Positions 32,767 to 46,055 of a stretch of 64,000 nucleotides of DNA are shown piece after piece. This DNA is from Thysanoteuthis rhombus (Eukaryota; Mollusca; Cephalopoda; Oegopsida; Thysanoteuthidae), in NCBI GenBank assembly GCA_963457665.1, contig OY735219.1, positions 16,503,032 through 16,567,031 on the forward strand, read 5' to 3'. Each line of letters opens with the position of its first letter. The stretch's first letter is position 1. Below the pieces are notes generated by a model. That model was not told the origin of the DNA, ran no database searches, and saw only the letters and a list, made by a program, of their open reading frames with translations. The position numbers and the translations under genes were made by a program.

Positions 32767-34234
32767 TTATTTGCAGTTAAAATGACCTTTATAACTGATT
32801 TTCTTGTCACAATGATGAGCAATATGACCATGCTGGCTGTATATGTAGCAGCATTTCACCACAACATAACAGTGACGTGCCATGTTGCAAACCTTTTCAC
32901 ACTTGTGGAAGCAGACATGTCTAAAGCAGCAGTCATTAGCTGAGTGGCCTATGCAGTGGCATATGTGACAGCAGCTTGTGGTTTGTTTGCCCATTAATTT
33001 TTTGGGTTCTAACCTCTCATTTTTGCACTCATATATCATATGATCTAAGTTGACATATCGATGGCAATGACATTTTGGATCATCAGATCCTGTGAGTTTA
33101 AAAAAATTCATCCTACTTCTTCAGTGTCCCTGCTTATTTTCAGGTGGATATCCTTCTTTTCTTGGAAATATGGATATCCTACCACTTTTGAACCAGATCT
33201 CATCTGGTGTTTAGAATTTCTCCATTTTCCTGCTCATTCTATGTTGTTTTGGTTCTCAAGTTTTGTTTCTTGACAAGCTTTTGAATTCTTATATCAGTAC
33301 TGATACCATGACATTTTTTTTGTTATTTTCATTTCCAGCAAAACTTCTGATTTCTCCTTTTGGTATTATTACCTGTACCAGTTTCTCTGAGTCACCAACT
33401 TTTATGATAACTTTACAATACAGATTGTGTGTTTTGATTTTTGAAGGATCATCTTGCCTATCGTTTTTTTTTGTTATATCCTGTAATATTTTCAAAAATG
33501 TCAAGTTTTTAATTCAACAGACATTCTGTGTCATATCCTTAATTGAATTCTTCTATAATGAACATGTGAGACAAATTCTCAGCACTGTTTCTAACTTAGT
33601 AAGAAAATGCCTCATCATTAACCACACGTTCAAAGAGTTTCCCTTCTGTTGTAAGTCTGTACATCCACTTGATGAATTCTAGTATCTGTAGTTTCACCCT
33701 CTTTTCATTCTGAAGAAAAATATGGAATATTTGTTTCTCCAATGTTGGATTTTGTGCATAAAATCCTCTGAATTTTCTCTGATAATTATTTTATCCTTTT
33801 CCTCCATAATTTTTCCCTCTTTTGTTCTGACTTTGTTTTTGCATTTTTTACATTTTTCAGAATTATTATTTTTGTCTGCGTTTCCAACCAAATATTTTGT
33901 CCAACTTTATGTATAAGTTGGTTTTGCTGTTTTTTGATGTTAATTCCACTGGGTTGATTTCTAAAATTACTTTTTTGGCTTCACCAATCAAGCTGAAAAA
34001 TGCAGTGAGAGACATTTTGATTTTTCTGTTTTTGATGTCATCAAATATATAGCCACTTACTATAATTCTCCTGAGAAATGGCCAGTAACTCCATTCTCCA
34101 ACTACGGGAATGTAATTAGAGCTTATCATTTTTGTTGTTTCTTCTTTAATAACGCAGATATCAATGTTCATCATATCCGTTCTTTCTATTTCAACAACGG
34201 TGTAAATGGCCATATCATCAGGTAAGTCTGCCAT
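32767..34234 (-). pseudogene. LINE ORF1 / Gag-like zinc-knuckle protein fossil
   Basis: Four minus-strand frames in order (34234-33866, 33891-33694, 33504-33289, 33111-32767) read as one protein of roughly 490 residues broken by frameshifts. It starts MADLPDDMAIYTVVE. The C-terminal part has an intact CCHC knuckle (CHICHCIGHSANDC) and at least two degenerate Cys/His clusters, as in ORF1 proteins of Jockey/CR1-like LINEs or retrotransposon Gag. The knuckles bind template RNA in such elements. No reverse transcriptase follows to the left, so only ORF1 survives here. The clade is not resolved. Confidence 0.65.
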
Positions 34235-34964
34235 ATTGTTTTTTTCCTAACACACATGCCCTCATATGGGGCTGAGTGGTTTTAGAGAGCACCTTTTAGC
34301 GAGTATGATTGTTAGGGCATTTCACAGAAAAGAGGATTAATTCAAAGCTCGTGCCTGTCATGTGACAGGCTTCGGGGTTTCTCATTAGATGATCAGGCCA
34401 TGTGATGACGTTGGAGCTATTTCAAGGGCATCTAGCGCATAGGAATAATCACTAAAAGGGAGATAACTGCAACTATAATTATTGCATCTATTTATTTTCT
34501 TATGTATTGATCGTTATGATAGCTTTGAATTAATTGAATTCACCACAAATACTACTTGGCTTAAAGTCGGAGAATACTATTTGATTTCTGAAAGTAAATG
34601 AGCACGGAACAGTAGAGTACATTGTGTGTGTATGTATGACTCATATTTGTAAGTCCACTCGTGCATGTTCATGTTGGTTCAATTGTGGTTAATTGAAGAA
34701 AATGTTCAGAAAGATGTCACGTGGAGATTTTCGTTGAAGAAATTCTGCGTGTATAGGGGCTCTAAGAAAAGAGATCGTTATAATCGGTGAACGGTGAATA
34801 ATTTATTTGGTGTCCTCTCTTTGGTTTTCATTAATTTGTTGCTTGACTTGATCGGTAGTTTTGCAGAAAAATAAAATGTAACGTTTGGTAAGACGACGTT
34901 TTGAAATTTTTGTTCAAGAATGCCATTGTCATCGAAAATCAAGTGAATTACTTTTTTGGTCGTC
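34235..34964. other. Possible 5' region of the ORF1 element; otherwise nothing
   Basis: Slightly richer in CpG than its surroundings, which would suit the 5' UTR of the element to the left. No coding frame is supported. Confidence 0.3.
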
Positions 34965-35155
34965 TTCTTTCATCATCATCATCACCACCAGTCTCAACGT
35001 TCGTCGTTGGATAGACCTTCCCCAAGAATCGCCACACTTCTCTATTGTTGGAGTCGCGGAGCCACTATTTTCTGAATTTGTCTAGTTCGTCTCTCTATCT
35101 AGCACTCTGCCGGACTCAGTTACGCATGTAATCTCTGGAGATCCATGTTGGTAGT
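34965..35155 (-). mobile_element. RTE-type LINE 3' end
   Basis: A short (CAT)n tract, then GGATAGACCTTCCCCAAGAA and TCGCCACACTTCTCTATTG, ending near GGAGATCCATGTTGGTAGTC. The same block occurs at 63025-63170 and 63640-63790. On the minus strand it encodes the last residues of an RTE reverse transcriptase and ends in an (ATG)n-like tail. Confidence 0.7.
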
Positions 35156-36359
35156 CATGATTTTTTATATGTTTGTTACGAATCGAATTTATGTGAAGAG
35201 GAAATGAAAGAGATACTTTTCATTTTTGTTTTTTTTTTGAAAATTTCTGTCGTTCGTAGAGTTTTTTGTGCTTTAATGTACTGTCGTATGAAATGTATTT
35301 TGTAGAATTTGATTTTCGTTGTTCAGAAATCTTTTTGTAACGAGAATGCTCTATTTTCTGTTGCATATTTACTTTGTTGAATGAACACTACGAATTAAAG
35401 ATAAAGGTTACTTTTCTGTTGTTGTTGTTGTTGTTAAGTATGGATACAGCTGTAAATTTGTTCAGTATATCAGGGTTATCATTTATGAGAGTGTCTATGC
35501 AAGTTTCATATCACGTTGTAAAGTCACCAATTTATGACTTTTTGTGTTTATATCATATTTAATTTATTTATTTATTTATTTATCTACTTTGAAGATGTTT
35601 AGATAAAACTAAAAGGTGTTTTAATCTCTGGTCAATGCTCGCTGGGTTTATTCCCGATTCCCGGCTCATGTTATATCTTATTCATTTATTTATTTATCGC
35701 TCTATTATGGGGTTTGATATTCTTATGTAATGTGTGAGAGAGTAGATGATAGCTGTTGGTGAGTTGTGGTGAGAAGTTATAGACAAAGGATTTTGTTTCC
35801 ACGTGGTTAGGTGTTGGCGGGCGACGTCACTGGGAATGTTGATGAAAGTAGGATGATATGATAAAGGGAACGTGCGCGCGAAGTACAAATGTAGACGTAG
35901 ATATCAAATAGAGTAAAAAAAACACATACATATATTTAGATGTGAAAAACGAGAGGTACGTTTAATGCACGAATGGAAAATGTAAATGAAATATATCGAA
36001 TGGAAACATTACTACATTTGTCCGTGTAGAGAAGGGGAGAGAAGGTTTGGTTTAGATTATTCTTAGGCGTAAAAACGAAATATAGGAAAGAATAATAATT
36101 TAAGAGGCACGTGGCATGAAGGATCTAATGTCGTTTCTTCTGTCTATCGAATGGAGCCTGGTGAGTCATGCCTGTTATAATGAGTGGTATAGTTGACTAA
36201 ACCAGGTTATCAAAAGGCGGTTAGTCAGGATAGGTCCAAGAAAGAGCTAAAGAGGCGAAATTATGAACGATGCGTTTTCATGTTCGCCAAAAATAGTAGT
36301 TGCAATTAATAGCTACGAAGTTTTTGCGAATACTCACATTGGTGAAGATAAGTAACAGG

Positions 36360-36397
<38 letters not shown>

Positions 36398-37829
36398 CAC
36401 GGTCAATGAATAGAGACTGCACTGACTGCGGGTTTAGAGAGGGATAAAAGAAGATAATAGGCTCGAGATGCCGGGGGCAAAAAAGGTAGAAGTTAACCAG
36501 TTAGAAGACTACGGCAAACAGGTGTTCGACTACGTGCGTTCAGGGCTTTTATAGAGAGTGACGTTTTAGATATCTAGCTAAAACAAGGGTTTTGTGTCTA
36601 ATTCTTGACTATCTAAACATCTATTTACTTATTTGTTTATTTATTTGTTTATTTATTTGTCTGTTTCTTTGTTAGTTCATTTTTCTGAATATTTTTTGAT
36701 CGCCATAACAGTCCCTCTTCAAAACGCTGTGGACAAGTCGTCATGTTTTTTCCAAGTTATTTGTCTACTTGAAGATGATTCATTTGTTTTTTTTTCTGCT
36801 GTGTTGTCACGACTATGGTGTGTATTCGTTGGTTCGTCGCCACAAGAAATACTTTAATTGCATCCACCAGCTTTTAATTATTTTTATTCGTAGACGCACT
36901 TTTACCGGATGGTTCAATACAGAGTTTGTCGAGTCCGTCAGATATTCCTTTCAATTAGAAAATGCTTTGGTTATCGATTCAGAACTTTTAGGGTTCAGTA
37001 GGCGCTTCCAAACGTTTCCTTATGTGATCATCCCTAAGCCTAACTTTACTACAAGACATAAGTTTTCTTGGACGTAAGGTTTGGGGTAAGTGTGACAATT
37101 TCTTTTTGAAAAAACAGTCAAATCGGACTGTGACATGACTTGATGTAAGTTTTTGATAAATTTACTATTCAGTGATTCTTTTTGACAGTGGCGGACTGGG
37201 CTGAAACTTATCCTGGGAAAACGTTTTAAAACATCTATTCCTAAAATTTAGCAAAGGAGTTAAATGAAAGCAATAGTTTCAAGTAGGCAAATAAAATGCT
37301 GCATTCCTTTGATATTTTGTTTATTAGTGTTAAATAATATAGATATTATGCCAATTAAAAGTCTGTTGTTATTCTTGAATGCTGTCATTAATTTGACCTC
37401 ATCAACGATAGAGGTGAATGCAAAACAAACAATATTTTGTCCTATAGTTTTATAACTTTCTCTTCGGGTGTCAAAATGTTTAAAAGGTTTGCAAGAAAAA
37501 TTTTCGTCTCACGCGGACCCAAGTCGTTTGTCATTCTCTTAGCAAAAAGTTTCTGTGATAATCTGTGAATCTTGATTTTTATGAAAATTTAATTATTTGA
37601 ATTAAAAATCTGAAGATTCGGTTCATACATTCGAAAGGGCTTTGTTGATTAAAACTTGAAGTTGAAAAGACAAGTGCTCTGTCTGCCACGTCTAGTGTTC
37701 TTGAGTTCTTGTGATATCAACATTAATATAACCATTAAAAAACTCGCCGTTACAGTCAGTAATTGAACTACCGTTGCATCAGAATTTGAAGTCATAAAAA
37801 GAAATTTAATTGAAGGATAAATGTGATCA
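35156..37829. other. No gene recognised; (AT)n at 36363-36393
   Basis: AT-rich sequence with TTTA-type simple repeats (about 35555-35585 and 36620-36660) and an (AT)15 tract at 36363-36393. No exon can be supported. Confidence 0.4.
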
Positions 37830-38110
37830 GAATAAATTCTCTTTAAGATATCACTGGCGTTTTGTGCGGGAAAACATATAGGATGGGGTGAAAAATATCT
37901 AAAAAGCATCTAGATTCTGGAGAATCTTGAAGCTATATTTAAATCCGTCAGAAAAGGGCTCCTAAATACCTTTTTTCCCCAAAAAATCAAATAAACCATT
38001 TTTAAAAGTCAGGATGGTCATACGCCCCAGAACACAAAAAACATACACAAGAAAAGGGATAGAACCCTTCACCGTCTTCGATGGCTATGGTTATTCAATT
38101 AAATGAAATA
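37830..38110. repeat. Repeat E, copy 1
   Basis: Shares GAATAAATT, ATCACTGGCGTTT, GAAAAATATCTAAAA, a CCCC-A-rich block and TTCGATGGCTATGGTTATTCAA with 57265-57600, in the same order and strand. A dispersed element of unknown class. Confidence 0.6.
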
Positions 38111-38349
38111 AGGATTGTCAAATTATTCGATTAGGATTACACACGTGATTAATAGTTTCTGACGATTCTTAATCGTTAAACACAAACCCTGTAGACAGCA
38201 GGCAATCTAGAAAACTAAGTCGAATTTTTCATATGAAAAGGAATAATATCATCCATAGAAATTTCAGCAAGTAATGTTGACTAGCATAAAAGTTTCCAGT
38301 AACTCATTTGATAGCTTGGAATATGATCGAGATTTAACAATTTTCAAAT

Positions 38350-39600
38350 AACTAAACGCGCGTTCGCAACTGACTTGAGTGAATGACCAGGGTCAAAAGA
38401 TATTTATGAGGTATGAACGAATTCGAGTATGCAGATGCGTACTGTGATGATATGGAAACAGAAAAGCAGATACTTCTTACATGACCTTTTACAAATACAA
38501 CGTGAATTTTGATTTGTAACAAGACGAGTTCTGACTCTGAAGATTTGGTTATTGCAAACTCTTCATTCATTGTTTCCGAAAGGCTGTCGAAGTTTGAGAT
38601 AAAAGACTACAATTTATCATTAAACATTTGCTTGTCAAAACGTAGACAATTACAGATATTTGTCAGCGCTTCTGGTAGCAGTTGTTCTTCCTTGAGGCTT
38701 TCGAAATGGTATGTATTTAAATATGCTGTGTCTTTTACAATTTCATTGTTGTTTAAAAATTGTTCACAAATACTTGTGGTGAATTGGTCGCTCACTCAAC
38801 GAAACATTTCCATCATGTAACGTTTCACTTGATCATTAATCCTTTCATCATTATTGAGTTCGCCAGACATTCGTTTCTTTCTCGATATTCTTATTTTCCT
38901 GAATTCACACTCTATTGCAAAATTACTTTCCTTATCATTATCAAACATCTGATTCGCTGCTTTAATGATATTTTGTTTTAATGACATTTTCAAATTCCAG
39001 ATGTTTTAAATCCTTTTTCACATTTTCTGCCATATTCTGAATATTCTTGGCCCCCGGTTACCAATTATTCTGAGGCCGTTCTCAGGATACTGTTCACCTG
39101 CAATAGCAAAAAACCTTGTTGAATGCATGTCAAAGACACGCAATGTATAGATAAATGAATTAGCCCCAACCGTGACTTTGGCATCAAATTTGGGAGATTC
39201 GACAATCCGAAGCAAGACTGATAAAAAAGCAGTACAATTCAGCCTATGGAGATTGAAAGTTGCCAAAATATGCTCCAGGGCTGCGTGCTCAGCCCACAAG
39301 CTGATTTCTCCGATGTTCTGAAAGCGTTTCCGTTTGTTCAATCTTCTCTAAAACAACCTCTGCCCACTCATTCTTTCTCTTGCATGATTGCAAAAATAGT
39401 GTCAATATTGATTGTAGTAGTCCTATCAAATTTTCGACCAGCAGAATATTTTGGACCAGATCTGTTGCTGCCAAATTGAGAACATGAGCAAATCGTAAAC
39501 GGATTGTGGTGCCTCATCTTGTATATACTTCATTGCATCACTGTATTCTCCATATTAGCAGCTCCAACCAGTCCAGAATTTGACCAGACCGCCCGGCTTG
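38350..39600 (-). pseudogene. hAT-type (ZMYM1/TTF-like) transposase fossil
   Basis: Several minus-strand frames between 39600 and 38350 together resemble the TTF-zinc-finger hAT transposases found in many animal genomes. An NGAANM-like box is represented by GLVGAANMEN near 39560. It is followed by a LAATDLVQ segment and, further on, by SRKKRMSGELNNDE near 38870, which matches the RKRRMFGE-type linker of that family. The copy is broken by frameshifts and stops; terminal repeats were not seen. Confidence 0.55.
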
Positions 39601-39689
39601 CAGAAGGTGGTTCTTCGCTTATCTTTGGAGAGCCGGACATTGGAAAATGTCGTCCTCTTCGTCCCTTGATGACTTTCTTTGGGTGATTA

Positions 39690-39957
39690 AATCAAAATTT
39701 AGGGAAATAGTTTTGGGTTTATCTTATATTTTATTTATCTACTTATTTATCTATTCCTCTATTTTATCTATGGTCAATACTGTGCAATGTTAGCTGACAA
39801 ATTCATGATTTTCAATTCATCTTATATATCATCTATTAGTATAAAAATATTTTGTTTGCCATAAATCCTTTTCCATGACTTGATGTCATTTGTCCTTTTG
39901 CAAATCTGCATAAGCGATGTGCGTGTTTTCAAGCAAAACGCTTCCTTGATTATTATA
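39690..39957. other. No gene recognised
   Basis: TTTA/TCTATTT-type simple sequence; nothing else seen. Confidence 0.35.
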
Positions 39958-40378
39958 CATTGTCAACTAAAACTATTGACATCCACAAAGGTTTCTTGAG
40001 TTATCAAGTGAGGATGGCTGGCTGGCTATCTATGTATATGTCAGGCGTACAGGCCATACCAAGGGAAGTATTGGGCCGAAAATTTAAACATTTTTTTCCT
40101 TATTAATAGATTAGACTTTTTTGTTTTTTCACCCTCCAATAAGTTCGATTTTCAATGTAAGTTGATGCTAATTTGGTCACTTACTTTGCAGCATTCATAC
40201 TTGGTTTTTGAAAATTTGGACTTATTTCAGCGATTCCTACCAAACAAAAGGCAAGAGAAGTAACTTATTGATAATCCCATTTCAAATTTTTTAATTGATC
40301 GTCCCTAGCACGACAAGACATGTTGGTCACTTGACAGTTTCGATTGAGTGACTAACCAGATCTGTCTTTATTTTTGAC
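39958..40378 (+). repeat. Family A, copy 6
   Basis: Near full-length copy, from GTCAACTAAAACTATTGACA through GGCTGGCTGGCTATCTATG, GCTAATTTGGTCACTTACT and AAAAGGCAAGAGAAGTAACT to TTTCGATTGAGTGACTAA. Confidence 0.8.
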
Positions 40379-41249
40379 TTTTGCTTTATAAACCCTTTCT
40401 TAACTTATCTGAGAGCCTTTTTGCGAGACTTCCATATTTTCCACAACATGTTTCTTCCTTGATCCTTTTTTTCTGACCAATTTTTAGTAAATGCTAAATA
40501 TTGCTTTATATTTTACTATAATATTCATGCAATTATTCTCTTTGCTAATTCTGCCTGTCAAAATATTGCAACACTAGTTTGCCGAAGACATCGAAAATTG
40601 GAGGCAGCATTTTAATAAGCTAGCATTTGCATTGTTCTTTAAAAATGTCAAACATATTATGTTGCTCAGCATTTTCCTGTTTATGTTTTTTTTACACATT
40701 TGCAAAAAGTGAATAAGTGAGGATAACTACTCTATCATTAGCATTTGAGACTTAACTCCATTGAAAAATGTTGCAGAAAAAAATATGGACATACACACAC
40801 TTTATTATATAAGTGGATCGATATTGTATTTCTTTTTTAAGCAATCTTGCGTTTTGCAACGTACACTATCTGTTTGATTGATCTGTCCTCTTAAATGCTT
40901 GATTATTATTCCTTTGCCTGGGTAGTAATTTCTAGGGCAGGCCTATCCAAAGGTATATTTTTGGTGGGGGCCACGTTTTATGATGTATGGCAGTGGTGTA
41001 GCCAGCCGTAATTGTCAAGTAAAATATCTTTTTGTGCGTCGTACGAAACAACAGCTTTGAAGTATTTACCTATCTCTAGTGTTGCCCGTTTAGACATTTT
41101 ATATCCAGATTAAGATAATTGTAAAGAGTGGAAGTCAGGGGAGAAACATTGATCCAAGCTACTCGAGACTACACTGCCCTATGTGCTGACTAATATATTG
41201 GTGAATGTCAACTTTGTACAGAGACCAGTTGTTGAGTAATTGCGTTGCA

Positions 41250-41251
<2 letters not shown>
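40379..41251. other. No gene recognised
   Basis: Nothing supportable seen. Confidence 0.35.

Positions 41252-41292
<41 letters not shown>
41252..41292. repeat. (CA)n microsatellite
   Basis: About 20 CA units. Confidence 0.95.
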
Positions 41293-41294
<2 letters not shown>

Positions 41295-41409
41295 CTTCAG
41301 TTGTAATGAGATGCATGAAGTTTTTCGTTTTTCCTATTTATTTCCTGTTTTTAACTCTCCTCTGCCAACCCCATTGTCACAAAAAAGTGGATGAAAATCT
41401 GTTCACAAA

Positions 41410-42170
41410 TTTTTACAATACAGGGGAAGTAACCGTGAAAATTCTAAGATCTAATCAAATTTTCCTCAGGCTATGGCTTACCCTTCAACAAATATTATTG
41501 GAAATAATTGAGAACCTTTGGAGATATTTTGTGGTGTGGGCATATAGCTACGATACTGGGGAGGTGACTGTATTCGTATCTGCCCCCAAATCTAATCATA
41601 TTTCCGGTAGTCCATTGTCCATCCTTCAATAAATGAAATTAATTGAGAACCATGGGAGATATTGTGTGAACAATATGGCTGATGGACAGACGAAAAAAAT
41701 TGATACAAGTGGATTATACATGCACTTTTCTCAACTTCGTTGGAAGAGGTAATTAAGTAGGACAAAGAGAAACCTTAATGGAAGGGAGGATACTCTTTCG
41801 TTGTCTTTTGTGTCCTCCGATAAACACAACACATCCTTCACATATCAAGTTGGTGCAATGGAGAGGTGCCCCCCCCGGGATCAGGTGTATTTCATTGCAT
41901 GCCTTGTCATACCCGAAAAAAACAAAAAGCAAAAACAAACCGAGAACCGATCCCAGTTCCAGAGAACTGAAAATAGAAGAGTAAGTTCTTTCACCAAACC
42001 CTAGCAGTATATAATTTCAAACTGAATAATATTCCTCTCTCGAGTTCTGACTCATTTTATATAGCTACGATACTGGGGAGGTGACTGTATTCGCATCTGC
42101 CCAAAATCTAATCACATCTCTGGTAGTCCATTGTCCATCCTTCAATAAATGAAATTAATTGAGTCAACTT
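41410..42170 (+). repeat. Repeat F, three copies
   Basis: GCTACGATACTGGGGAGGTG...TGACTGTATTCG...GGTAGTCCATTGTCCATCCT occurs at 41548-41655 and again at 42063-42170 with very few changes. A more diverged version lies at 41415-41535. The two good copies are close enough for a recent local duplication or two insertions of one family. No coding capacity was recognised. Confidence 0.8.
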
Positions 42171-44418
42171 CAACTTTACTTATCAACAAATGATTTGAAC
42201 TGATTCTAAATAATTGTATTTAATTATTTGTTTAACTGAAATTAAATTTTATTTCATTAAATAAATTTGGCTGAAACTGAACCTATCCCGTAACCTTGGG
42301 AGGTCATTGGGGGCACTGCTATTGATTTTGTAACCATCTCCATCTGTTTTCAATTGCCCTTCGTGAGTCGAAGCCTGTCCACGCATGCAATGAAAAAAAA
42401 ATGGCAGCATTTAAATAATTTTGTAATTGTACTCCACTTAAAAAAACAAAACAAAAAAACATAAGAAAAACATTACTTTGCCCTGTATTTCCTTGCTTAT
42501 ATTAAACCAGGATGAATCTGGATTGAAAAAACGAAAAACAAAACAAAACAACAATAGATAAAACGAACAACGAAAAAACAACAAATGGGGAAAAAAAAGA
42601 GCAGAATAAAAATATCAAGAGATATCTGAGGGAAGCTACTTCATAATTGGTATTTATCAGTTACCTCCCTTGACGAAGTTGACTGGGAAAATATTAGGAG
42701 GCGTATTCAGAAGATTTTTCTTATTATCAAAGAATAAAATAGAATAATATATAGTCCACAAAGCGAACAATAACAGATTATTTATATATTTTTTGATTAA
42801 TACATTTTGTGCAGATGATACAAATTAGGCTTAAAGCCTCACAAGCAGTTTCCACCTGTATATTTTCATATACCGTATAATTTCTTGATCATTCAATATT
42901 CGAGCTTTTTAATAATAAAAAGAAGAAAAAGAAAATAAATAAAATTGATGATCTACCAATTTTCATTATTTTTGTTTTTACAATTAAATTACAATATTTT
43001 TTTCAAGACAGACCTTAGCTCATGAGATTATTTCATTTTAAAGATAATTTGATAATTCACTTATTACAATATGTATTTACAAACTATTATTTATGGATTC
43101 CTTTGAAATTATATCTGCTTAAATTTATTGAACATATTTTTGGAAAAAAACTTTTATGAAATAATCTCAAGCAAGTATAGCTGTATGTTCAATTGAATTT
43201 CTTCTATATTTTTCAGTAAGATTATCTGATATAAATAGAGAGCCTTTTTGATGACTTTTTAGTGTTTGTTGAGCTTTTTCCAGTTTTCAGAGTAAAACTA
43301 AATATCAAAACTGCTGGGGAGGTTTTTTATGTATAAAATCATGGGCTAGTAAGAAATTACACGTTGTATTCAATTTTGAAGTATGCTGCCGAGGAGAGTA
43401 AACTCAATAAAACAGTTTCTCTTTAATTACTCTTCTGGCCATCCGTGATTTTGCCTAAGACAGTTGCAACCACAACATGATGCAAGGGCGGTAACTCATG
43501 ATAGCTTCTGATACCCGTAAACAATGGCGATTAACTCAGATTTACTTTCCGAGAGTTGTCTGCTTTTTCTGTGGTGTGTGTATTACAGGAAAAATCTTAC
43601 ATTTTATTATAGCATATTTTTGTCTGCTGATTTCCAAGGGAAACACTTTTGATATCTTGGACAAGAAATACTCTCCTTAACTGTTCCGCTATTTCTTTCA
43701 TCTTTTTGTATCTTTATTTAATTTTAATTTTAATCCATACCCTTTCCCGAGCGAATTCAAAGTTGAGTACGTGAAGTGAATTCAAATATACTCTATGCAA
43801 ATTTTAAAATGCAGCGAACAAATTGAAAAGTACGACCCGCAAAATCTGAAAATACGATGAACAAATTATAAACTGCGACCTGCAAATAAAAAAAAAAAAA
43901 ATACTGCAGACCAACCAAAAGGACAAGCGAACTGAATTTCTTGAAGTTTGTAATCATATACAACATGCTGATAATACTTCATTTGCTGAAAATGTTAATT
44001 TACCTCTAAATAAAATACAGTCATTTTGTTAGTCTCCACCAAAAGCAAATGGTCATACTTGAAGAAAAAAAAAAAAAAAAAATTGTGTTTTTTTCCCCCA
44101 TTCTCATCGACCCCCGACCCCCAAGTGCTGGGTCTTTATCGGTATCACCCACCACGAAAATGGAATCCTGCACCTTACTTTAACCCCGTTGGGGTGAGGA
44201 TGTAGGGTTACCATACATGCCTATAATGTAAATCCCATTTGTTTTGAAAATGTTGGTCTGGTGTTCTGGCAGAGACTAATGAAAAAGCCCTGCCCCCAAT
44301 GCTATGCCGTGTATTGCAATTTTTGTCTTATTTCAAAATTTTGACAGCATTGGTCTGTAATTCGGGAAAAGCTATAAAAATCTAACGATTCGATTGATCT
44401 GCAACCCAACTAAAGAAA
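42171..44418. other. No gene recognised
   Basis: AT-rich sequence with A-rich runs near 42440-42600 and 44065-44082. An ATGGCGATT start at 43524 opens only about 42 codons without splice support. Confidence 0.35.
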
Positions 44419-44521
44419 TATACAAGACTGACTTTTTTCTCGAACGGTCAAACTTGTTCATCTTTTTATTGAGTTCCATATCACAAGACCGACCGTTCGG
44501 GAGAAAGGTCAGTCTAGTATA
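44419..44521. mobile_element. Hairpin MITE with 31-bp inverted arms
   Basis: Left arm 44419-44449 (starts TATACAAGACTGAC, ends CGAACGGTC) and right arm 44491-44521 (starts GACCGTTCGG, ends CAGTCTAGTATA) are reverse complements with about five mismatches, separated by 41 bp. This looks like a small non-autonomous DNA element; no transposase is nearby. Confidence 0.65.
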
Positions 44522-45950
44522 TCAGACCAAGCGGTAAGTCGTCTCATTTAATCTTGGTTCTATTGAAGACAATGTCAAATGCAGTTGTGGGCATTTTGTC
44601 TTAATGACACTCATGGTTGAAAAGCCAATCTCGTATAGGTTTGTTGAAGCAAAGTTGCCAGATCTGAATTGCTAAGAGTAACCAGCTCAAAGATTAAAAG
44701 TAGCCAACTTGTAAAGAAAGTAGCCAAATATTTTTTTACCGATTGGAACGCTTAATAGAGTGATACATTTTAATATGTAGAGATGAGTGCATTAAACAAT
44801 TTTATTGGTTTTATTAATATCACCACTGAAAATATTTAATAAAAAATACAATAATAGGATAACTTATTTGAAAATCATCACCGCCAGGAACACTTGGAAC
44901 ACGTATCATTTAAATATCTGGGGTTATTTCACAAAAAAATTTCAACATTTTTTGAAATATTGATTTCTTTCACTGCATTTTTAAAATTTGAAATATGGAC
45001 ATCTGAATACTTTTGTGAAATCACTCCCTGGAATTATCAGCTCATATTGTAGAGTGGATCTCTGGATTGACGACTGTTGCCAAAAGAACGAAATATTTTT
45101 CTTTTGAATTTTTTCAAAAATTTATAAGCTAAAATGTGCTCCCGTATCCCATTAGTAATTACAGATAATTTCGTGGCCCTAGCGATGACAGGCAGATGTA
45201 CACACAGACATTTAGTGAATTATTGTAAGATGGTTGTCCTTAGAAAAAAATGATACGACTGTCCGCAATGATCAAATATACAAGATTCGCTATTAAAATA
45301 TTGAATCGATTTTGTTTAAAATTCACTTAAAATGTGTTTCTGATTCACAAAATTTCTGAATTTCTGTCTCAATAACAAATGTGGTTAAAAATAGCCGACT
45401 TGAAAAAATGCAATAAGGCCCGGGTCGAAGGTGGAGTCAGGTGGGCTCGTTGGCATTTGTTGCGAATCCTGGGGAAGGTCTACCTTGAAAGACTGATGAT
45501 AATTCACTAGCACCACATGCTCATGTATATACCCATACATTAATCGCACGAATTCTGCAATGATTAAAAAATACTTAATCAACAGTTTGAAATGAGATCT
45601 ACATTTGGCCTGGGCCTATTACATGTAACCACTGCAATTTGAGGAAGTGGAAAGAATATAACTAAAACATTACTTATGTGGGGACGTCCATAAAAGCAGA
45701 AATATGTGTGGGGACATACGTGTAGATAGCTCTGCATCTATAAGCCCATGTATGTTTGTCTAGCGAAATAATCAAGGATATTTTGACGGATAAACTGCAC
45801 CAAAATATTGACTTATGATATCTTAATTTTATTTTTTGACATTCGTAAGAACATGGGAATAAATTTGAAATAATTGCACAGCTGTTAGTGACATGAATTA
45901 TTCAACATCTTAAAAATTGTATTCCAAGTTGAGGTTTGGCTGATTGACTA
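44522..45950. other. Upstream region of the secreted-peptide gene
   Basis: Non-coding AT-rich DNA. At 45677-45730 the word ATGTGGGGAC/ATGTGTGGGGACATACG appears twice in direct orientation about 270 bp before the inferred start site, and could be regulatory. No gene is seen. Confidence 0.35.
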
Positions 45951-45955
45951 GAGAA

Positions 45956-45990
45956 TATATAAGACACGACCTTTGAGCGAATTATTCACT
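45956..45990 (+). promoter_or_regulatory. TATA box and initiator
   Basis: TATATAAG at 45956-45963 is followed 32 bp later by TTCACT with the A at 45988, a good initiator match. This spacing is standard for Pol II core promoters. The position is inferred from sequence and from the downstream donor at 46056. Confidence 0.5.
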
Positions 45991-46055
45991 GGTACCAACA
46001 GACAGACAGCATTAAGAAGGAATTGGTCGAAAAGAATTGTATTACAAGCAAGGAA
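45988..46055 (+). other. Exon 1 (5' UTR) of the secreted-peptide gene
   Basis: 68 nt from the inferred initiator to a GTAAGT donor (46056-46061), with no ATG, as expected for a leader exon. Its link to the exon at 50654 is inferred from the promoter, the donor, and the lack of any closer promoter upstream of the ATG exon. Confidence 0.45.

Noticed and set aside
43524..43660. ATGGCG start with about 42 codons
   Set aside because: Good start context, but no splice donor, no homology and an early stop.
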